The translations under genes and the position numbers were made by a program. Of a DNA stretch of 64,000 bases, positions 24,789 to 33,735 are shown one piece after another. The stretch is from Mayfieldus sp038329895 (GTDB taxonomy: Bacteria > Actinomycetota > Thermoleophilia > Solirubrobacterales > 70-9): positions 23,927 through 87,926 of the forward strand of contig JBBQNM010000001.1 of the NCBI GenBank assembly GCA_038329895.1, written 5' to 3'. Every line of letters starts with the position of its first letter. Within the stretch, counting starts at the first letter, position 1. The notes under the pieces are model-generated. The model made no database searches. It worked only from the letters and a program-made list of their open reading frames with translations, and was not told the DNA's origin.

Positions 24789-25691
24789 CTACATGACCTC
24801 GGGGATTCCGCCCCTCTTCCACTCCTCGGCCGACCGCCTTGTCTCGTGCTTCTCCGCCACGACCGCGTCCACCATTCCGAAACGAACCCCGGTGCGCAGC
24901 ATGCGCCGGCAAAGCGACCAGTCGTTGGGCTCCTCGTAGAGGGCGTCGGTGAGCTCGAGGCCGAAGAAGCGCAACCCCGAGTGGTAGATCGCAGCCTGAA
25001 GCCCCCACTGGCCGAGCCGCGGGGGAAATTCGCCCAGCTCGAGGTCATCCCCCTCCGAGAAGCGCACCAGCTGACGCCCGTAGCAGTGCTCGTAGTGACC
25101 CTCCTGCGCGGCGCGAAGAAGCTTCTCCGTGTGGTCGGGGCGCACCGCGTCATCGTCGCCCAGAACCGCGATCCAGCGACCCCGCGCCTGCGAGAGCGCG
25201 TCGTTATATGGAGGGGTTCCGACCACGTACCAGCGCGTGTCGTCGTCGGGGTAGGGGCCCCGTACCGTCCGGTTGTAGTACCGGACCCGAGGATCGCCAA
25301 GATCTGCGATCACCTGGGCGGTTTCGGGCGGTGAGCAGTCGCCAGCCACGATCACCTCGAGGTTCGAGTAGGTCTGATTGAGGATCGAAGGAAGCGCCAC
25401 CTCGCGGAGCGTCGAATGACTGTCGTAGGTCGGGACGAGAAACGAGACAAGCGGCTCCTGCTCGGTGAAGGCAAGCTCGTACTCCTCGCTCTCCCGCAGG
25501 GCGTAGACCCGGCGCCGGTTGCCCGGCTCGTCGTCGTAGATGTGACGGGCGATCGCCTGGACGCGATCGACGTCGCCCTGCAGCTGGTCGAACCTGGAAT
25601 TGATCGACTCGGAGATCGCGTCGAGCTTGCGGTGCAGCTCGACGTAGGGGCGGGTCAGGCGTTGTCTGGCGCGGCGGGGCAGCAGCGGCAT
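24789..25691 (-). CDS. Family 2 glycosyltransferase
   Basis: A 300-residue GT-A glycosyltransferase. Residues 15-75 form a helical, coiled-coil-like lead (LHRKLDAISESINSRFDQL). The catalytic domain follows: LVSFLVPTYDSHSTLREVAL, LEVIVAGDCSPPETAQV and IAVLGDDDAVRPDHTEKLL with the metal-binding DDD. The start at 25691 is preferred because a TAGCAT box on the minus strand (25702-25707) lies 10 bp before it. It is followed without a gap by the methyltransferase at 24788. It adds a sugar during glycan assembly; donor and acceptor are unknown. Confidence 0.82.
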   Translation of the reverse strand: MPLLPRRARQRLTRPYVELHRKLDAISESINSRFDQLQGDVDRVQAIARHIYDDEPGNRRRVYALRESEEYELAFTEQEPLVSFLVPTYDSHSTLREVALPSILNQTYSNLEVIVAGDCSPPETAQVIADLGDPRVRYYNRTVRGPYPDDDTRWYVVGTPPYNDALSQARGRWIAVLGDDDAVRPDHTEKLLRAAQEGHYEHCYGRQLVRFSEGDDLELGEFPPRLGQWGLQAAIYHSGLRFFGLELTDALYEEPNDWSLCRRMLRTGVRFGMVDAVVAEKHETRRSAEEWKRGGIPEVM

Positions 25692-25738
25692 CGGGGGCGG
25701 GATGCTAGAGAAGTTGAGTGACCCGGAAACGTGCAGCG

Positions 25739-26845
25739 TCAGAGCGTCTGCACGACCGCAGCGGCGACCTCGGCACAGGCCTTCGGATCGAGCTGCGGAT
25801 AGATCGGCAGGCTCAGCGTCGCGTTCGCCAAGCGCTCGGTGATTGGAAAGCTGCCTCGCGGCATTCCGGCATCGGCATACGCACCCGAGAGGTGGGGAGG
25901 CACCGGGTAGTGGATCAGGGTCTCGATCCCCTGCTCCTTCAGGGTTGCGCGGCAGGCGTCGCGATCGGGATGTCCGACGACGAAGAGGTGCCATACGGGC
26001 TCCGCCCAGTCCAGAACCTCGGGCAGCAGCAGCGAGTCGTGGTCCTCGAACGCCTGCCGATAGATCTTCGCGAGCCGCGTGCGGGCGGCGTTGTAGTCGT
26101 CCAGCCGAGGGAGCTTCACCCGCAGGACCGCCGCTTGAATCTCCGCCAGCCGCGAGTTCACGCCGGCTGTCTCGATCTCGTACCTGCCCCGCGTGCCGTA
26201 GTTGCGCAGCAGCCGAACCCGATCGGCGATCTCGTCGTCGTCGGTGGTTACGGCGCCGCCGTCTCCCAGCGCTCCCAGATTCTTGGTCGGATAGAAGGAG
26301 AATGCCGCCGCGTTCCCGAGACCTCCGACCTTACGCCCCCGATGCGTCGCTCCGTGCGCTTGCGCGGCGTCGTCGATCACGACCAGACCGTGGGCCTCAG
26401 CGATCTCGGAGATGGCGTCCATGTCGGCCGGTTGACCGCGCAGGTGAACTGGGACGATCGCCGCCGTGCTGGAGGTGATCGCGGCGGGAATCTGTCGCGG
26501 ATCGATGTTGTAGGTCTGCTCATCGACGTCGACCGGGACCGGCCGCGCGCCGGTCTTCGTCACCGCGATCCAGGTCGCGACCCAGGTATAGGCGGGTACG
26601 ATGACCTCGTCTCCGGGCCCGATCCCGGCCGCTTGCAGGGCGAGCTCGAGGGCGCTCAGCCCGCTCCCGACTCCCACGCAATGGCGCGTGCCGCAGTACT
26701 CGGCGAACTCGCTCTCGAACGACTCCAGCTCGGGACCGAGCAGGTACCAACCCGAGTCGACCACTCGCGAGACGGCGGCGTTCAGCTCAGCGCCGATCTC
26801 CTCGTGGGCGGCGCGAAGGTCGATGAACGGGATTGTGCTTGTCAC
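25739..26845 (-). CDS. DegT/DnrJ/EryC1 sugar aminotransferase, FdtB/QdtB-like
   Basis: A 368-residue PLP-dependent sugar aminotransferase. The Schiff-base Lys is in FSFYPTKNLGALGDGGAV, near residue 190. Typical N-terminal signatures are IPFIDLRAAHEEI, GSGLSALELALQAAGIGPGDEVIVPAYTW and the PLP-binding VVIDDAAQAHG. FdtB/QdtB transaminate the 3-keto sugar made by FdtA/QdtA. The FdtA-like and acetyltransferase genes are within 3 kb, supporting a dTDP-3-acetamido-3,6-dideoxyhexose route. It starts with GTG 4 bp after the big membrane-protein gene, so the two are probably in one transcript. Confidence 0.88.
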   Translation of the reverse strand: MTSTIPFIDLRAAHEEIGAELNAAVSRVVDSGWYLLGPELESFESEFAEYCGTRHCVGVGSGLSALELALQAAGIGPGDEVIVPAYTWVATWIAVTKTGARPVPVDVDEQTYNIDPRQIPAAITSSTAAIVPVHLRGQPADMDAISEIAEAHGLVVIDDAAQAHGATHRGRKVGGLGNAAAFSFYPTKNLGALGDGGAVTTDDDEIADRVRLLRNYGTRGRYEIETAGVNSRLAEIQAAVLRVKLPRLDDYNAARTRLAKIYRQAFEDHDSLLLPEVLDWAEPVWHLFVVGHPDRDACRATLKEQGIETLIHYPVPPHLSGAYADAGMPRGSFPITERLANATLSLPIYPQLDPKACAEVAAAVVQTL

Positions 26846-26849
26846 GGCG

Positions 26850-29800
26850 CTAACGAATGAGGCGCACGGCCGAGATGTCCTGGGGCGTGTCGTGATTGAT
26901 GAACAGGCGCCGTCCTCGGTAGCCGTGCCACTGGGCGCAGCTTCCGACCGGGACTATGTAGCGCCGCGGTGAGTTGTCGAGCGTCTGGAAGGTGATCTCG
27001 CGCCCGGTGGATGGGCGGGTCTGGCGATCGTAGACGGTGAAGTTGCCCGGCCTGAAGCCGTTCCTGCCGGCGTCCAGCTCCAGCCATCGGTAGTCGGTCC
27101 AGCGCGAACCGCGGGGCAGGCTGAACTGCAGCGCCTGTGTGCGGGTCGTGCTGTTGATCTGACCCCAGACCGCGTTCGGGGCGAGGCGGACGTCGCGAGG
27201 GCCGACCCTGACCGTCCCGTGCGCGGGTTTCGCCCCCTGGCCGACGAGCTCGCTCAGGTGCCCATCGCGGGAGACACCGAACACGCGCAGCCTGCCGGGC
27301 TTTCCTGGCGGCGCGCCCGGGACCTGCATCTGAAACCCAGCTCGCCCAAACCCCTTCGGCAGGCCGTAGGCCACGAGGTCCGGGCGCGCGAGCTTCGGCT
27401 CGGTGCGACCCACGATCTTTCCGTCGACCGTCGCGATCACCTCCCGGGGGGGCGACTTGGTGGCAGGGTCCCCGGCCCAGCCGACAACCGCGATCTGGTG
27501 GGGGGCAGCTTGTGCGTGAGCGCCAGCCCCCCTGGCGTCTGGCCCCGGCATACCAGGCCCGGAGAGGAAGTTCGGCGCCGACCCCCACGTGCACGGCTGG
27601 ACCGAGAAGCCAACTCCTTGGGTGACGGGCTTCTGCGCCAGGTGCAGGTTGGCCTTCGATGCGGGCGGCATGTCGCGGCGCGCATAGATCGTGATGCCGT
27701 GGGTCCAGAGCAGAGGGCGGTAACGATCGAGAATCCACTGGCTCACGAGGTAGCTGCGAACCATATTGGGGATTCCGTCCCAGTTGGACAGTGCGATGAA
27801 CGGGGCGCTGTCGTTGTCGAAGACGATCAGCTTCGGGCGGGCGCGCCTCAGCCGATCGATCAGGTCCTCCTGAAGCTCTGCCGAGTAGGTGAGGCTTACG
27901 TGGAAGTAACGCGTGCTCGGGTATCGATCCATCACGTAGAAGAACAGCAACGGTGTATTCGAGAAGTCAAAGAGCCGGTCGTTGGGGCCGAGGTAGGCGT
28001 CGACGACGCGCTTCACGTCCCGGTACGCCCCCCCGTCGAAGACCTGCGTGTAGCCGACGCGCGCGTATTGCGGCGGCGCCGAGACGCCGGGGCGGTAGAA
28101 GGCGGGAGCCTTCCCAAGCCGGTCGTGGTAGGTCCCCCAGGAGAGCGCCGTGACCAGCACGACCAGGGCGAGGCTCACGGGATGGGCGGTCACATTGGCG
28201 ACGACATTCCCGGGCCAGCGGTTGCGGATCGCCCGCTCGATCGCGACGACGACTCGATAGACGATGAAGAGCACCAGCGGCAGGCCCACCACGAACGGCT
28301 GATAGACGTGACCCGTGTCCATGCGGGCGAGGAACTTCGGGTAGTAGAAGAGCAGGAAGATCGCCGCCGCGGCCATCACCCAGTCCGCGGTGTAGAAGCC
28401 CTGCCGCAATCGCACCCGAACGACGGCGTATGCGAACGAGATCAGCAGCGCCGCCGGCGGGATCAGCGCGAGGGCGTAGAGCGTCGCATCCGACACCGAG
28501 CCTGGGTTCGGCGCCGGGGGCATGCCTCCGGACAGAGCATGTCCATGCACGAGGTTGATCGAGATGTAGACGAAGTCGTCCAGCGCTCCATGTGCCGCCT
28601 GATAGCCGGCAAAGACGCTGGCGAACGCGATGCCTGCGCCCGCGAACCAGAGCGTGCGCGAAAAGGCGGAGGCGATGCTGATGCCGGGTTTGCGCTGGTA
28701 CCACTCGTAGAGGACCAGGACCAGGCCGACCGCCAGCAGCCCCGGCGCCGCCTCGGGCGTGAGGATCGCCTGCGCGACGAGCAGGAAAGCGAGCCCGACC
28801 GACTTGGTGGCCGTGGGGCGGTCCAGATCGGTGGCCAGCAGCAGCAGGATCAGCGGCCAGAGGATCAATCGGAACTGCTCGGGCGCCACGTCCGGCCCGA
28901 TCAGGAGCAAGGCCGCAAAGAGCAGGAACAACCAGTTGCGCCCCACCAGATAGACGAGAAGGAAGAAGACCGAGACCAGGTAGAGGGGCCTCATGATCAT
29001 CGATATGCCGGCGAGGTGGCCCCAAACGCTGTTCCCGAAGACGCCCCGGCCAAAGCTGTAGACGACGTCCTGAAAGATCCCGTGGGTGAGGACGACGTCG
29101 CGCCAGGGAAACCATCCGTTCTCGACCAATTTGGAGCCGACGATCTGCTCCCCGCCGTGGAACATGTCGATGGAGCCCGACTCGCCGGGCAGCGACTGAA
29201 GCAGCAGGACCAGCGCAACCGGCGCCGCGACCAGCATCAGCGCCCTTCGTTCGATTCCGATCGCGCGCGCGGCGGAGCCGGCGCGGCGAAGCGCAACGGC
29301 CACGATCGCCGCCAGAGCGGCAACGACGGGCAGTGCAAGCCAGAAGGGGAACCACGGGTAGTGGTCCACCGATCCATTGCTGTCGATGTGCACCTGGGTG
29401 TGCATCGAGACCGCGACCAGCCCGGCGACGGGGAGCAGCGCTCCAAGCGAGTTGACCGCGGCCAGACACGCCTCGAAAGACCAGTCGTGCTTCCATCGGC
29501 CCAGGACGTACGCGCCGAGCACGGCTCCCAGCGCATAGGCTGCGACCCCGGCAGCGAACCCGGGTCGGATCGAGTTGACGGCGATCCCGGCCTCGACGCC
29601 CAGCACCGCGCCCACGAACCCGATGCGCGCGGCGCAAACGACACGCCGCCGGGTCTGGGACGCCTCGGCCAGCGGTGGCTCGCCCGCCAGCGGTGACGGC
29701 TCTTCGGGCGCCGGCGCGGAGGGCCGCAGGCTGCCGCGGGGCCCGGGCACAGCGAGTCCAATCCTCGGCGCGAGCCGGGTGAGGCCGAGGAAAAGCAGCA

Positions 29801-30020
29801 GCGCCGCCAGCGGGAAGAACCCGATCACCAGGTAGTAGGCGGTGAAGTAGTTGCCGACGTTGAAATCCTTGAAGACCGGGTAGCCGATGACGTCGGTGTG
29901 GACGTCCAGCGGGCCCCAGGCGACGACGATCGCGATCGTCGTAAGGCCGGCGGCAACGAGGACCGCGACGAGGACGCGAAGCGCCGCGCACCTTCGAAGC
30001 TCTGCTGCGGCCTGCCCCAT
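26850..30020 (-). CDS. Large GT-C-like membrane protein
   Basis: A 1056-residue integral membrane protein. About 14-18 hydrophobic segments span residues 15-600. The large soluble C-terminal half (about 620-1056) contains VYQPFV/TRYFHVSLTY-type sequence and two beta-rich units (PREVIATVDGKIVGRTEP; then FRPGNFTVYDRQTRPS). The layout resembles GT-C glycosyltransferases or mannosyltransferase-like proteins that use polyprenyl-phosphate sugars on the outer membrane face. No catalytic motif is certain. An ATG at 30020 is preferred over a TTG at 30062 that would overlap the upstream methyltransferase. It lies centrally in the glycan operon. Confidence 0.6.
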   Translation of the reverse strand: MGQAAAELRRCAALRVLVAVLVAAGLTTIAIVVAWGPLDVHTDVIGYPVFKDFNVGNYFTAYYLVIGFFPLAALLLFLGLTRLAPRIGLAVPGPRGSLRPSAPAPEEPSPLAGEPPLAEASQTRRRVVCAARIGFVGAVLGVEAGIAVNSIRPGFAAGVAAYALGAVLGAYVLGRWKHDWSFEACLAAVNSLGALLPVAGLVAVSMHTQVHIDSNGSVDHYPWFPFWLALPVVAALAAIVAVALRRAGSAARAIGIERRALMLVAAPVALVLLLQSLPGESGSIDMFHGGEQIVGSKLVENGWFPWRDVVLTHGIFQDVVYSFGRGVFGNSVWGHLAGISMIMRPLYLVSVFFLLVYLVGRNWLFLLFAALLLIGPDVAPEQFRLILWPLILLLLATDLDRPTATKSVGLAFLLVAQAILTPEAAPGLLAVGLVLVLYEWYQRKPGISIASAFSRTLWFAGAGIAFASVFAGYQAAHGALDDFVYISINLVHGHALSGGMPPAPNPGSVSDATLYALALIPPAALLISFAYAVVRVRLRQGFYTADWVMAAAAIFLLFYYPKFLARMDTGHVYQPFVVGLPLVLFIVYRVVVAIERAIRNRWPGNVVANVTAHPVSLALVVLVTALSWGTYHDRLGKAPAFYRPGVSAPPQYARVGYTQVFDGGAYRDVKRVVDAYLGPNDRLFDFSNTPLLFFYVMDRYPSTRYFHVSLTYSAELQEDLIDRLRRARPKLIVFDNDSAPFIALSNWDGIPNMVRSYLVSQWILDRYRPLLWTHGITIYARRDMPPASKANLHLAQKPVTQGVGFSVQPCTWGSAPNFLSGPGMPGPDARGAGAHAQAAPHQIAVVGWAGDPATKSPPREVIATVDGKIVGRTEPKLARPDLVAYGLPKGFGRAGFQMQVPGAPPGKPGRLRVFGVSRDGHLSELVGQGAKPAHGTVRVGPRDVRLAPNAVWGQINSTTRTQALQFSLPRGSRWTDYRWLELDAGRNGFRPGNFTVYDRQTRPSTGREITFQTLDNSPRRYIVPVGSCAQWHGYRGRRLFINHDTPQDISAVRLIR

Positions 30021-30039
30021 CTCGGTTCGAGAGCGGCGG

Positions 30040-30834
30040 TCAGCCGCCGGCCGGCTCCTCAATGCGGTCGCGGCGCGCGACGGCGACGGTCTGCCATCCC
30101 CGACCTCCCCGCAGGCGGTTGAGCCGGAACAGGGGCCGGAAGGCGGCCATCGTCGCCCGTGCGAGCCGTGACTCGGAGCCGGTCCCGCCCCCGGAGACGT
30201 CCTCGACCAGGCGCCGGCCGCGCAGGATGACGACCAGCCGGTAGAGGTTGAAGAAGGGAAAGCCGGCTCCGCTGGCCGTCTCGACCTCGAATCCGGCCTC
30301 GGTCAGAAGTGCGCCCAGGGCTTCGGGGCTGAAGTGACGGCGGTGGCCGATGTGGCGGTCGAACGCCGACATCGGACCGCCCGGCACGGTGACGACGAGC
30401 CGGCACCCGGGGGCCATGTAGTGGGCCGCGTTCGCGAGCAGCTCTCCCGGCTTGTCGACGTGCTCGAGCACCTCCGAGCAGACTGCGTGCGTGGCCCATC
30501 CCTGCTGCTCGGCGGCGGGCTCCCCGGCTTGCGTCAGGTCGCGCTGCACGAAGCCGGCGCCGGGCGCTTTTTGCTGCGCGATCTCGATCCCGGCCTCGCT
30601 CACCTCGAGGCCGAGCAGCTCGGCACGCGGGTGGCGGCGCAGCAGCTCGGCGGCGAAGTCGCCCTGGCCGCTGCCGACGTCCAGAACCCGCACCGGCCCG
30701 TCACCGAGCGCCAGCAGATCGAAGACGATGCGACGACGGTAACGCTGGGCGGGGTTCTGCTCGGCCGCGTCGGAGTAGTCCAGCCAGTGCCGGTCCCAGT
30801 CGTCGCGCTGGGCGGCCTCGTCCGGGGGGGCCAA
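30040..30834 (-). CDS. Class I SAM-dependent methyltransferase
   Basis: A roughly 264-residue methyltransferase. Motif I is VRVLDVGSGQGDFAAELLRRHPRAELLGLEVS near residues 45-75, and HAVCSEVLEHVDKPGELLANAAHY is the motif IV region with the common EVLEH. A late RHFSPEALGALLTEAGFEVE matches UbiE/COQ5-type methyltransferases. The start is uncertain: the conserved sequence begins right after the transaldolase stop, and a TTG at 30834 is the nearest usable codon; longer frames overlap the transaldolase. It probably modifies a sugar in the glycan operon. Confidence 0.75.
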   Translation of the reverse strand: MAPPDEAAQRDDWDRHWLDYSDAAEQNPAQRYRRRIVFDLLALGDGPVRVLDVGSGQGDFAAELLRRHPRAELLGLEVSEAGIEIAQQKAPGAGFVQRDLTQAGEPAAEQQGWATHAVCSEVLEHVDKPGELLANAAHYMAPGCRLVVTVPGGPMSAFDRHIGHRRHFSPEALGALLTEAGFEVETASGAGFPFFNLYRLVVILRGRRLVEDVSGGGTGSESRLARATMAAFRPLFRLNRLRGGRGWQTVAVARRDRIEEPAGG

Positions 30835-30839
30835 GGGAC

Positions 30840-31559
30840 TCAGAGCGTGAAGGCAGCGGATTGCGCTGAGTCGTGGAACATCTTCACGGTGTCGAGCGAG
30901 AACTCGTCCAGGTCCTTGCCCAGGGTCGAGAGCTTGGCCAGGACGTCGTGGGTGACCGTGATGATGTGGCAATCGACCTCGTCAGCCTGGACGATGTTGA
31001 GGATCTCGCGCGGGCTCGCCCATAGGAGCTCGACGTTCGGATAGGGCGACACCGCTTCCAGCGCCTCAGCCATCAGCGGCACCGGGTCGCGACCGGTGTC
31101 GGCGACCCGCCCAGCGAACACCGAGACGATGCTCGGAGGGCCGTCCTTCAGGCAGGCGGCGACGTCGCTCGCCTGCGCCGGGGTCATCAGCGCGGTGACG
31201 TTGAGCTTCACGCCGTCGGCGGCGAGCTTTCGGATCAGCTCGCCGGAGCTCTCCCCACGCGTGTTGGTGACCGGGACCTTCGTGTAGACGTTGTCGGCCC
31301 AGCTTGAGATCAGACGCGCCTGGCGCTCCATGTCGTCGAACTCGTCCGAGAAGACCTCGAAGGAGACAGCCTTGCCGTCCACGGCGTCGAGCACCTCGCG
31401 GGCGAACTCCTCGTAGACCATCGCGCCGTTGGCCTTCGCCATCAGCGTCGGGTTGGTGGTGAAGCCCTTGATGATCGGGTCCTTCGCCAGCTTCGCGATC
31501 CCCTCGAGGTCGGCGCCGTCGGCGAAGATCTTGATCTTCAGGTCATCGACTGTGGGCAT
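30840..31559 (-). CDS. tal: Transaldolase (small-subunit type)
   Basis: A 239-residue transaldolase of the short, TalC/F6P-aldolase-like type. The Schiff-base Lys is in VYTKVPVTN near residue 93. The N-terminal IKIFADGADLEGIAKLAKDPIIKGFTTNP and the Asn in LNVTALMT are typical. Transaldolase moves a dihydroxyacetone unit and can form sedoheptulose-7-phosphate, the substrate of the GmhA-like isomerase encoded 2 kb away. Its place between the GmhB-like phosphatase and a methyltransferase suggests it feeds heptose synthesis. It overlaps the GmhB-like gene by 17 bp. Fructose-6-phosphate aldolase activity is the alternative. Confidence 0.88.
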   Translation of the reverse strand: MPTVDDLKIKIFADGADLEGIAKLAKDPIIKGFTTNPTLMAKANGAMVYEEFAREVLDAVDGKAVSFEVFSDEFDDMERQARLISSWADNVYTKVPVTNTRGESSGELIRKLAADGVKLNVTALMTPAQASDVAACLKDGPPSIVSVFAGRVADTGRDPVPLMAEALEAVSPYPNVELLWASPREILNIVQADEVDCHIITVTHDVLAKLSTLGKDLDEFSLDTVKMFHDSAQSAAFTL

Positions 31560-32145
31560 GGTCAGATCGTCCTTCCGCTGATCTTTCGAGAATCCAGTGC
31601 ACAGCCTCGCCGAGCCCCCGCACGGTGAGATCGGGCGCCTCGGGAGGCCGCTCAGAATAGCCCGAGTCGATGAAGACCGTCTTGCAGCCGGCGCGGCGCC
31701 CCGCCTCGACGTCGCGCCAGCGGTCGCCGACCATGACGCTGTTCTCGAGGTCGATTCCCCAGTCGTGCGCGGCGTCGAGCAGAAGGCCCGGGGCAGGCTT
31801 GCGGCACTGGCATCGACCGGCGTCGTCGTGGGGGCATACGCGGACCTCGTCGAGGGGCAGGCGCGAGGACAGCTCGCGGTTCAGCGCCTCCACGGTGGGC
31901 ATCGTCTGCGTGCCGCGGGCGACGTCGGGCTGGTTGGTGACCACGATCAGCAGCAGCCCGGCCTCGTGCAGCTGCCGGCACGCCTCCTCGACCCCCGGCA
32001 GCAGCTCCAGCTCGTCAACGGAGTCGGGCGGCCGTGGAGTGCCGTCCACCACATGGGCGCGGTTCAGCACGCCGTCGCGATCGAGGAAGACGGCGCGGCG
32101 CGCGGCCGGCTCCGCCGCGTCGCCGGAACCGCCCGGCGCGCTCAC
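31543..32145 (-). CDS. gmhB: D,D-heptose 1,7-bisphosphate phosphatase-like HAD protein
   Basis: A 200-residue HAD phosphatase of the GmhB/histidinol-phosphatase type. The nucleophile motif is FLDRDGVLN near residues 20-28, motif II is VVTNQPDVARG, the zinc loop is CPHDDAGRCQCRKP (CxH...CxC) and motif IV is VGDRWRDVEAG. GmhB removes the 7-phosphate from heptose-1,7-bisphosphate. It begins at a GTG that overlaps the epimerase stop (GTGA). With the HddA-, HddC- and GmhA-like genes it completes the GDP-heptose set. Histidinol phosphatase is less likely because no histidine gene is nearby. Confidence 0.87.
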   Translation of the reverse strand: MSAPGGSGDAAEPAARRAVFLDRDGVLNRAHVVDGTPRPPDSVDELELLPGVEEACRQLHEAGLLLIVVTNQPDVARGTQTMPTVEALNRELSSRLPLDEVRVCPHDDAGRCQCRKPAPGLLLDAAHDWGIDLENSVMVGDRWRDVEAGRRAGCKTVFIDSGYSERPPEAPDLTVRGLGEAVHWILERSAEGRSDHAHSR

Positions 32146-33104
32146 AGCCGCCCGGCGCGGGCCTCGGGCAGCATCGCGAGCATCGAGTCGCGCAGCGCCT
32201 CGCGCGAGCCCATCGAGTTCTGCCAGCCGAGGGCGCGGATGCGGTCGGTGTTCAGCCGCACAACCGGCACGTCGCCCTTCCAGCCGCGGTCGCCGCCCGT
32301 GTACTCGTACTTGACGCTTCCCGGGTCCAGCCCGACGCACTCGACCGCCAGGTCGGCGATCTCGGTCACGGTGATGTAGTCGCCGGTGGCGACGTTGTAG
32401 GCGCCAAACGGCTGCTCGGTCTTCGCCAGTGCGGTCAGGACCGCATCGACCACGTCGTGCACGTGGATATAGGACTTGCTCTGGGTGCCGTCGCCGAGGA
32501 TCGGCAGGCGCGCGGGGTCGTCGAGCAGGCGGCGGACGAAGTCGAAGCCGACCCCGTGCGTCTGGCGCGACCCGACCACGTTGCCGAAGCGAAAGACGCA
32601 GCCGCGGAGATCGAACATGTGGCAGTAGGCGGCGATCAGGCCCTCGCCGGCGAGCTTGCTGGCTCCATAGGTCGAGATCGGCACCAACGGCCCGATGTCC
32701 TCGTCGGCCTCTGTCTCGCCGATGTCCCCATAGACGCCGCTGCCCGACGCGTAGAGAATCTGAGGGGTCGAGGTGACGCGCATCGCCTCGACCACGTGGT
32801 GGGTGAGCAGGGTCCCCTCGTCGAAGTCGATCGCGGGCTCGGTCGCTGCGCGGGCGATGTCGGGGTTTGAGGCGAGGTGGATCACAACCTCGTGGCCGCG
32901 CATCGCCTCGGTGAGCGCGGCGAGGTCCCCGACGTCGCCGCGCACGACCCGCAGCCGCTCATCCTCGGCGTGCGGCTCCAGGTGCCACTCGCGCCCGGAG
33001 GTGAAGTTGTCGAAGACGGTCACTTCGTCGCCGTCCCCGAGCAGCCGGTCGATAAAGTGGCTTCCGATGAAGCCGGCGCCGCCGACGATGAAGTAGCGGC
33101 TCAC
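32142..33104 (-). CDS. NAD-dependent epimerase/dehydratase
   Basis: A 320-residue extended short-chain dehydrogenase. The NAD-binding GGAGFIGSHF is at residues 8-17, a charged DVGDLAAL follows, and the catalytic pair is YGASK with Ser in ASGSGVYGD. It resembles UDP-glucose 4-epimerases and GDP-sugar epimerases, though the substrate cannot be read. It lies between the GmhA- and GmhB-like genes and is coupled to the latter, so it may act on the nucleotide-heptose or on another activated sugar of the same glycan. Confidence 0.82.
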   Translation of the reverse strand: MSRYFIVGGAGFIGSHFIDRLLGDGDEVTVFDNFTSGREWHLEPHAEDERLRVVRGDVGDLAALTEAMRGHEVVIHLASNPDIARAATEPAIDFDEGTLLTHHVVEAMRVTSTPQILYASGSGVYGDIGETEADEDIGPLVPISTYGASKLAGEGLIAAYCHMFDLRGCVFRFGNVVGSRQTHGVGFDFVRRLLDDPARLPILGDGTQSKSYIHVHDVVDAVLTALAKTEQPFGAYNVATGDYITVTEIADLAVECVGLDPGSVKYEYTGGDRGWKGDVPVVRLNTDRIRALGWQNSMGSREALRDSMLAMLPEARAGRL

Positions 33105-33135
33105 CGCGGCAATGCCCCGCGACCCGGAAGCGACG

Positions 33136-33735
33136 TCACTTCACCGATTCCCACTTGGTCGGGGCCCGGGCGAGGGCGGGGTGGGTGACCAGCAGGTGCC
33201 AGACGACCGCGCAGAGGCCCTCGGTGTGGGGAGTCGTACGATCGGCGTACAGGGGCGGGATCACCACCGAGGCGTCGGCGACCTTGCGCGTGTAGCCGCC
33301 GTCGCGACCGACGACCCCGAACACCCGGGCGCCTTCCGATCGCGCCAGCTCCAGTGCCAGCACCAGGTTGGCCGAGATCCCGCGCTCGCGGTCGCCGCCG
33401 CCGACCGAGAAGACGAGCACCGCGTCGCGCTTGCCGATCCGCGATCCCTTCAGCCACTCGGCGAAAGTCGTGTCCCAGCCTTCGTCGTTGACCCGGGCCG
33501 TCAGCTCGGAGACGTTGTCGGTTGGTGCATATGACTCCAACGCGCAGAGTTTGCGGAAGTCGTTGACGGCGTGGCTCGCGTGCCCGGCCGAGCCGCCGAC
33601 GCCGAGGATGAACAGGCGACCACCGCCGTCGCGGACCTTTGCCAGCGCAGAAGCGACGCGCTCGATGTCCTCGCGGTCGAGCGCCGCCACGATCTCGGTG
33701 GCCTCGGCCAGGAAGTCATCGGCAAACGAGCCCAT
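33136..33735 (-). CDS. gmhA: SIS-domain sugar isomerase, GmhA (phosphoheptose isomerase)-like
   Basis: A 199-residue SIS-domain protein close in size to GmhA, which converts sedoheptulose-7-phosphate to D-glycero-D-manno-heptose-7-phosphate. The sugar-phosphate loop is FILGVGGSAGHASHAVNDF near residues 43-61, a second Ser-rich loop is VLVFSVGGGDRERG, and a late TTPHTEGLCAVVWHLL carries the Glu and His expected near the active site. GAGGAGGG lies 5 bp before the ATG, which overlaps the upstream methyltransferase stop (TGATG). GmhB-, HddA- and HddC-like genes are in the same cluster. Spacing around the catalytic His differs slightly from Gram-negative GmhA. Confidence 0.8.
   Translation of the reverse strand: MGSFADDFLAEATEIVAALDREDIERVASALAKVRDGGGRLFILGVGGSAGHASHAVNDFRKLCALESYAPTDNVSELTARVNDEGWDTTFAEWLKGSRIGKRDAVLVFSVGGGDRERGISANLVLALELARSEGARVFGVVGRDGGYTRKVADASVVIPPLYADRTTPHTEGLCAVVWHLLVTHPALARAPTKWESVK

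Noticed and set aside
27219..29696. 825-codon plus-strand frame opposite the large membrane protein
   Set aside because: The translation is Arg/Asp/Gln-rich without domains, as expected for the complement of hydrophobic codons.
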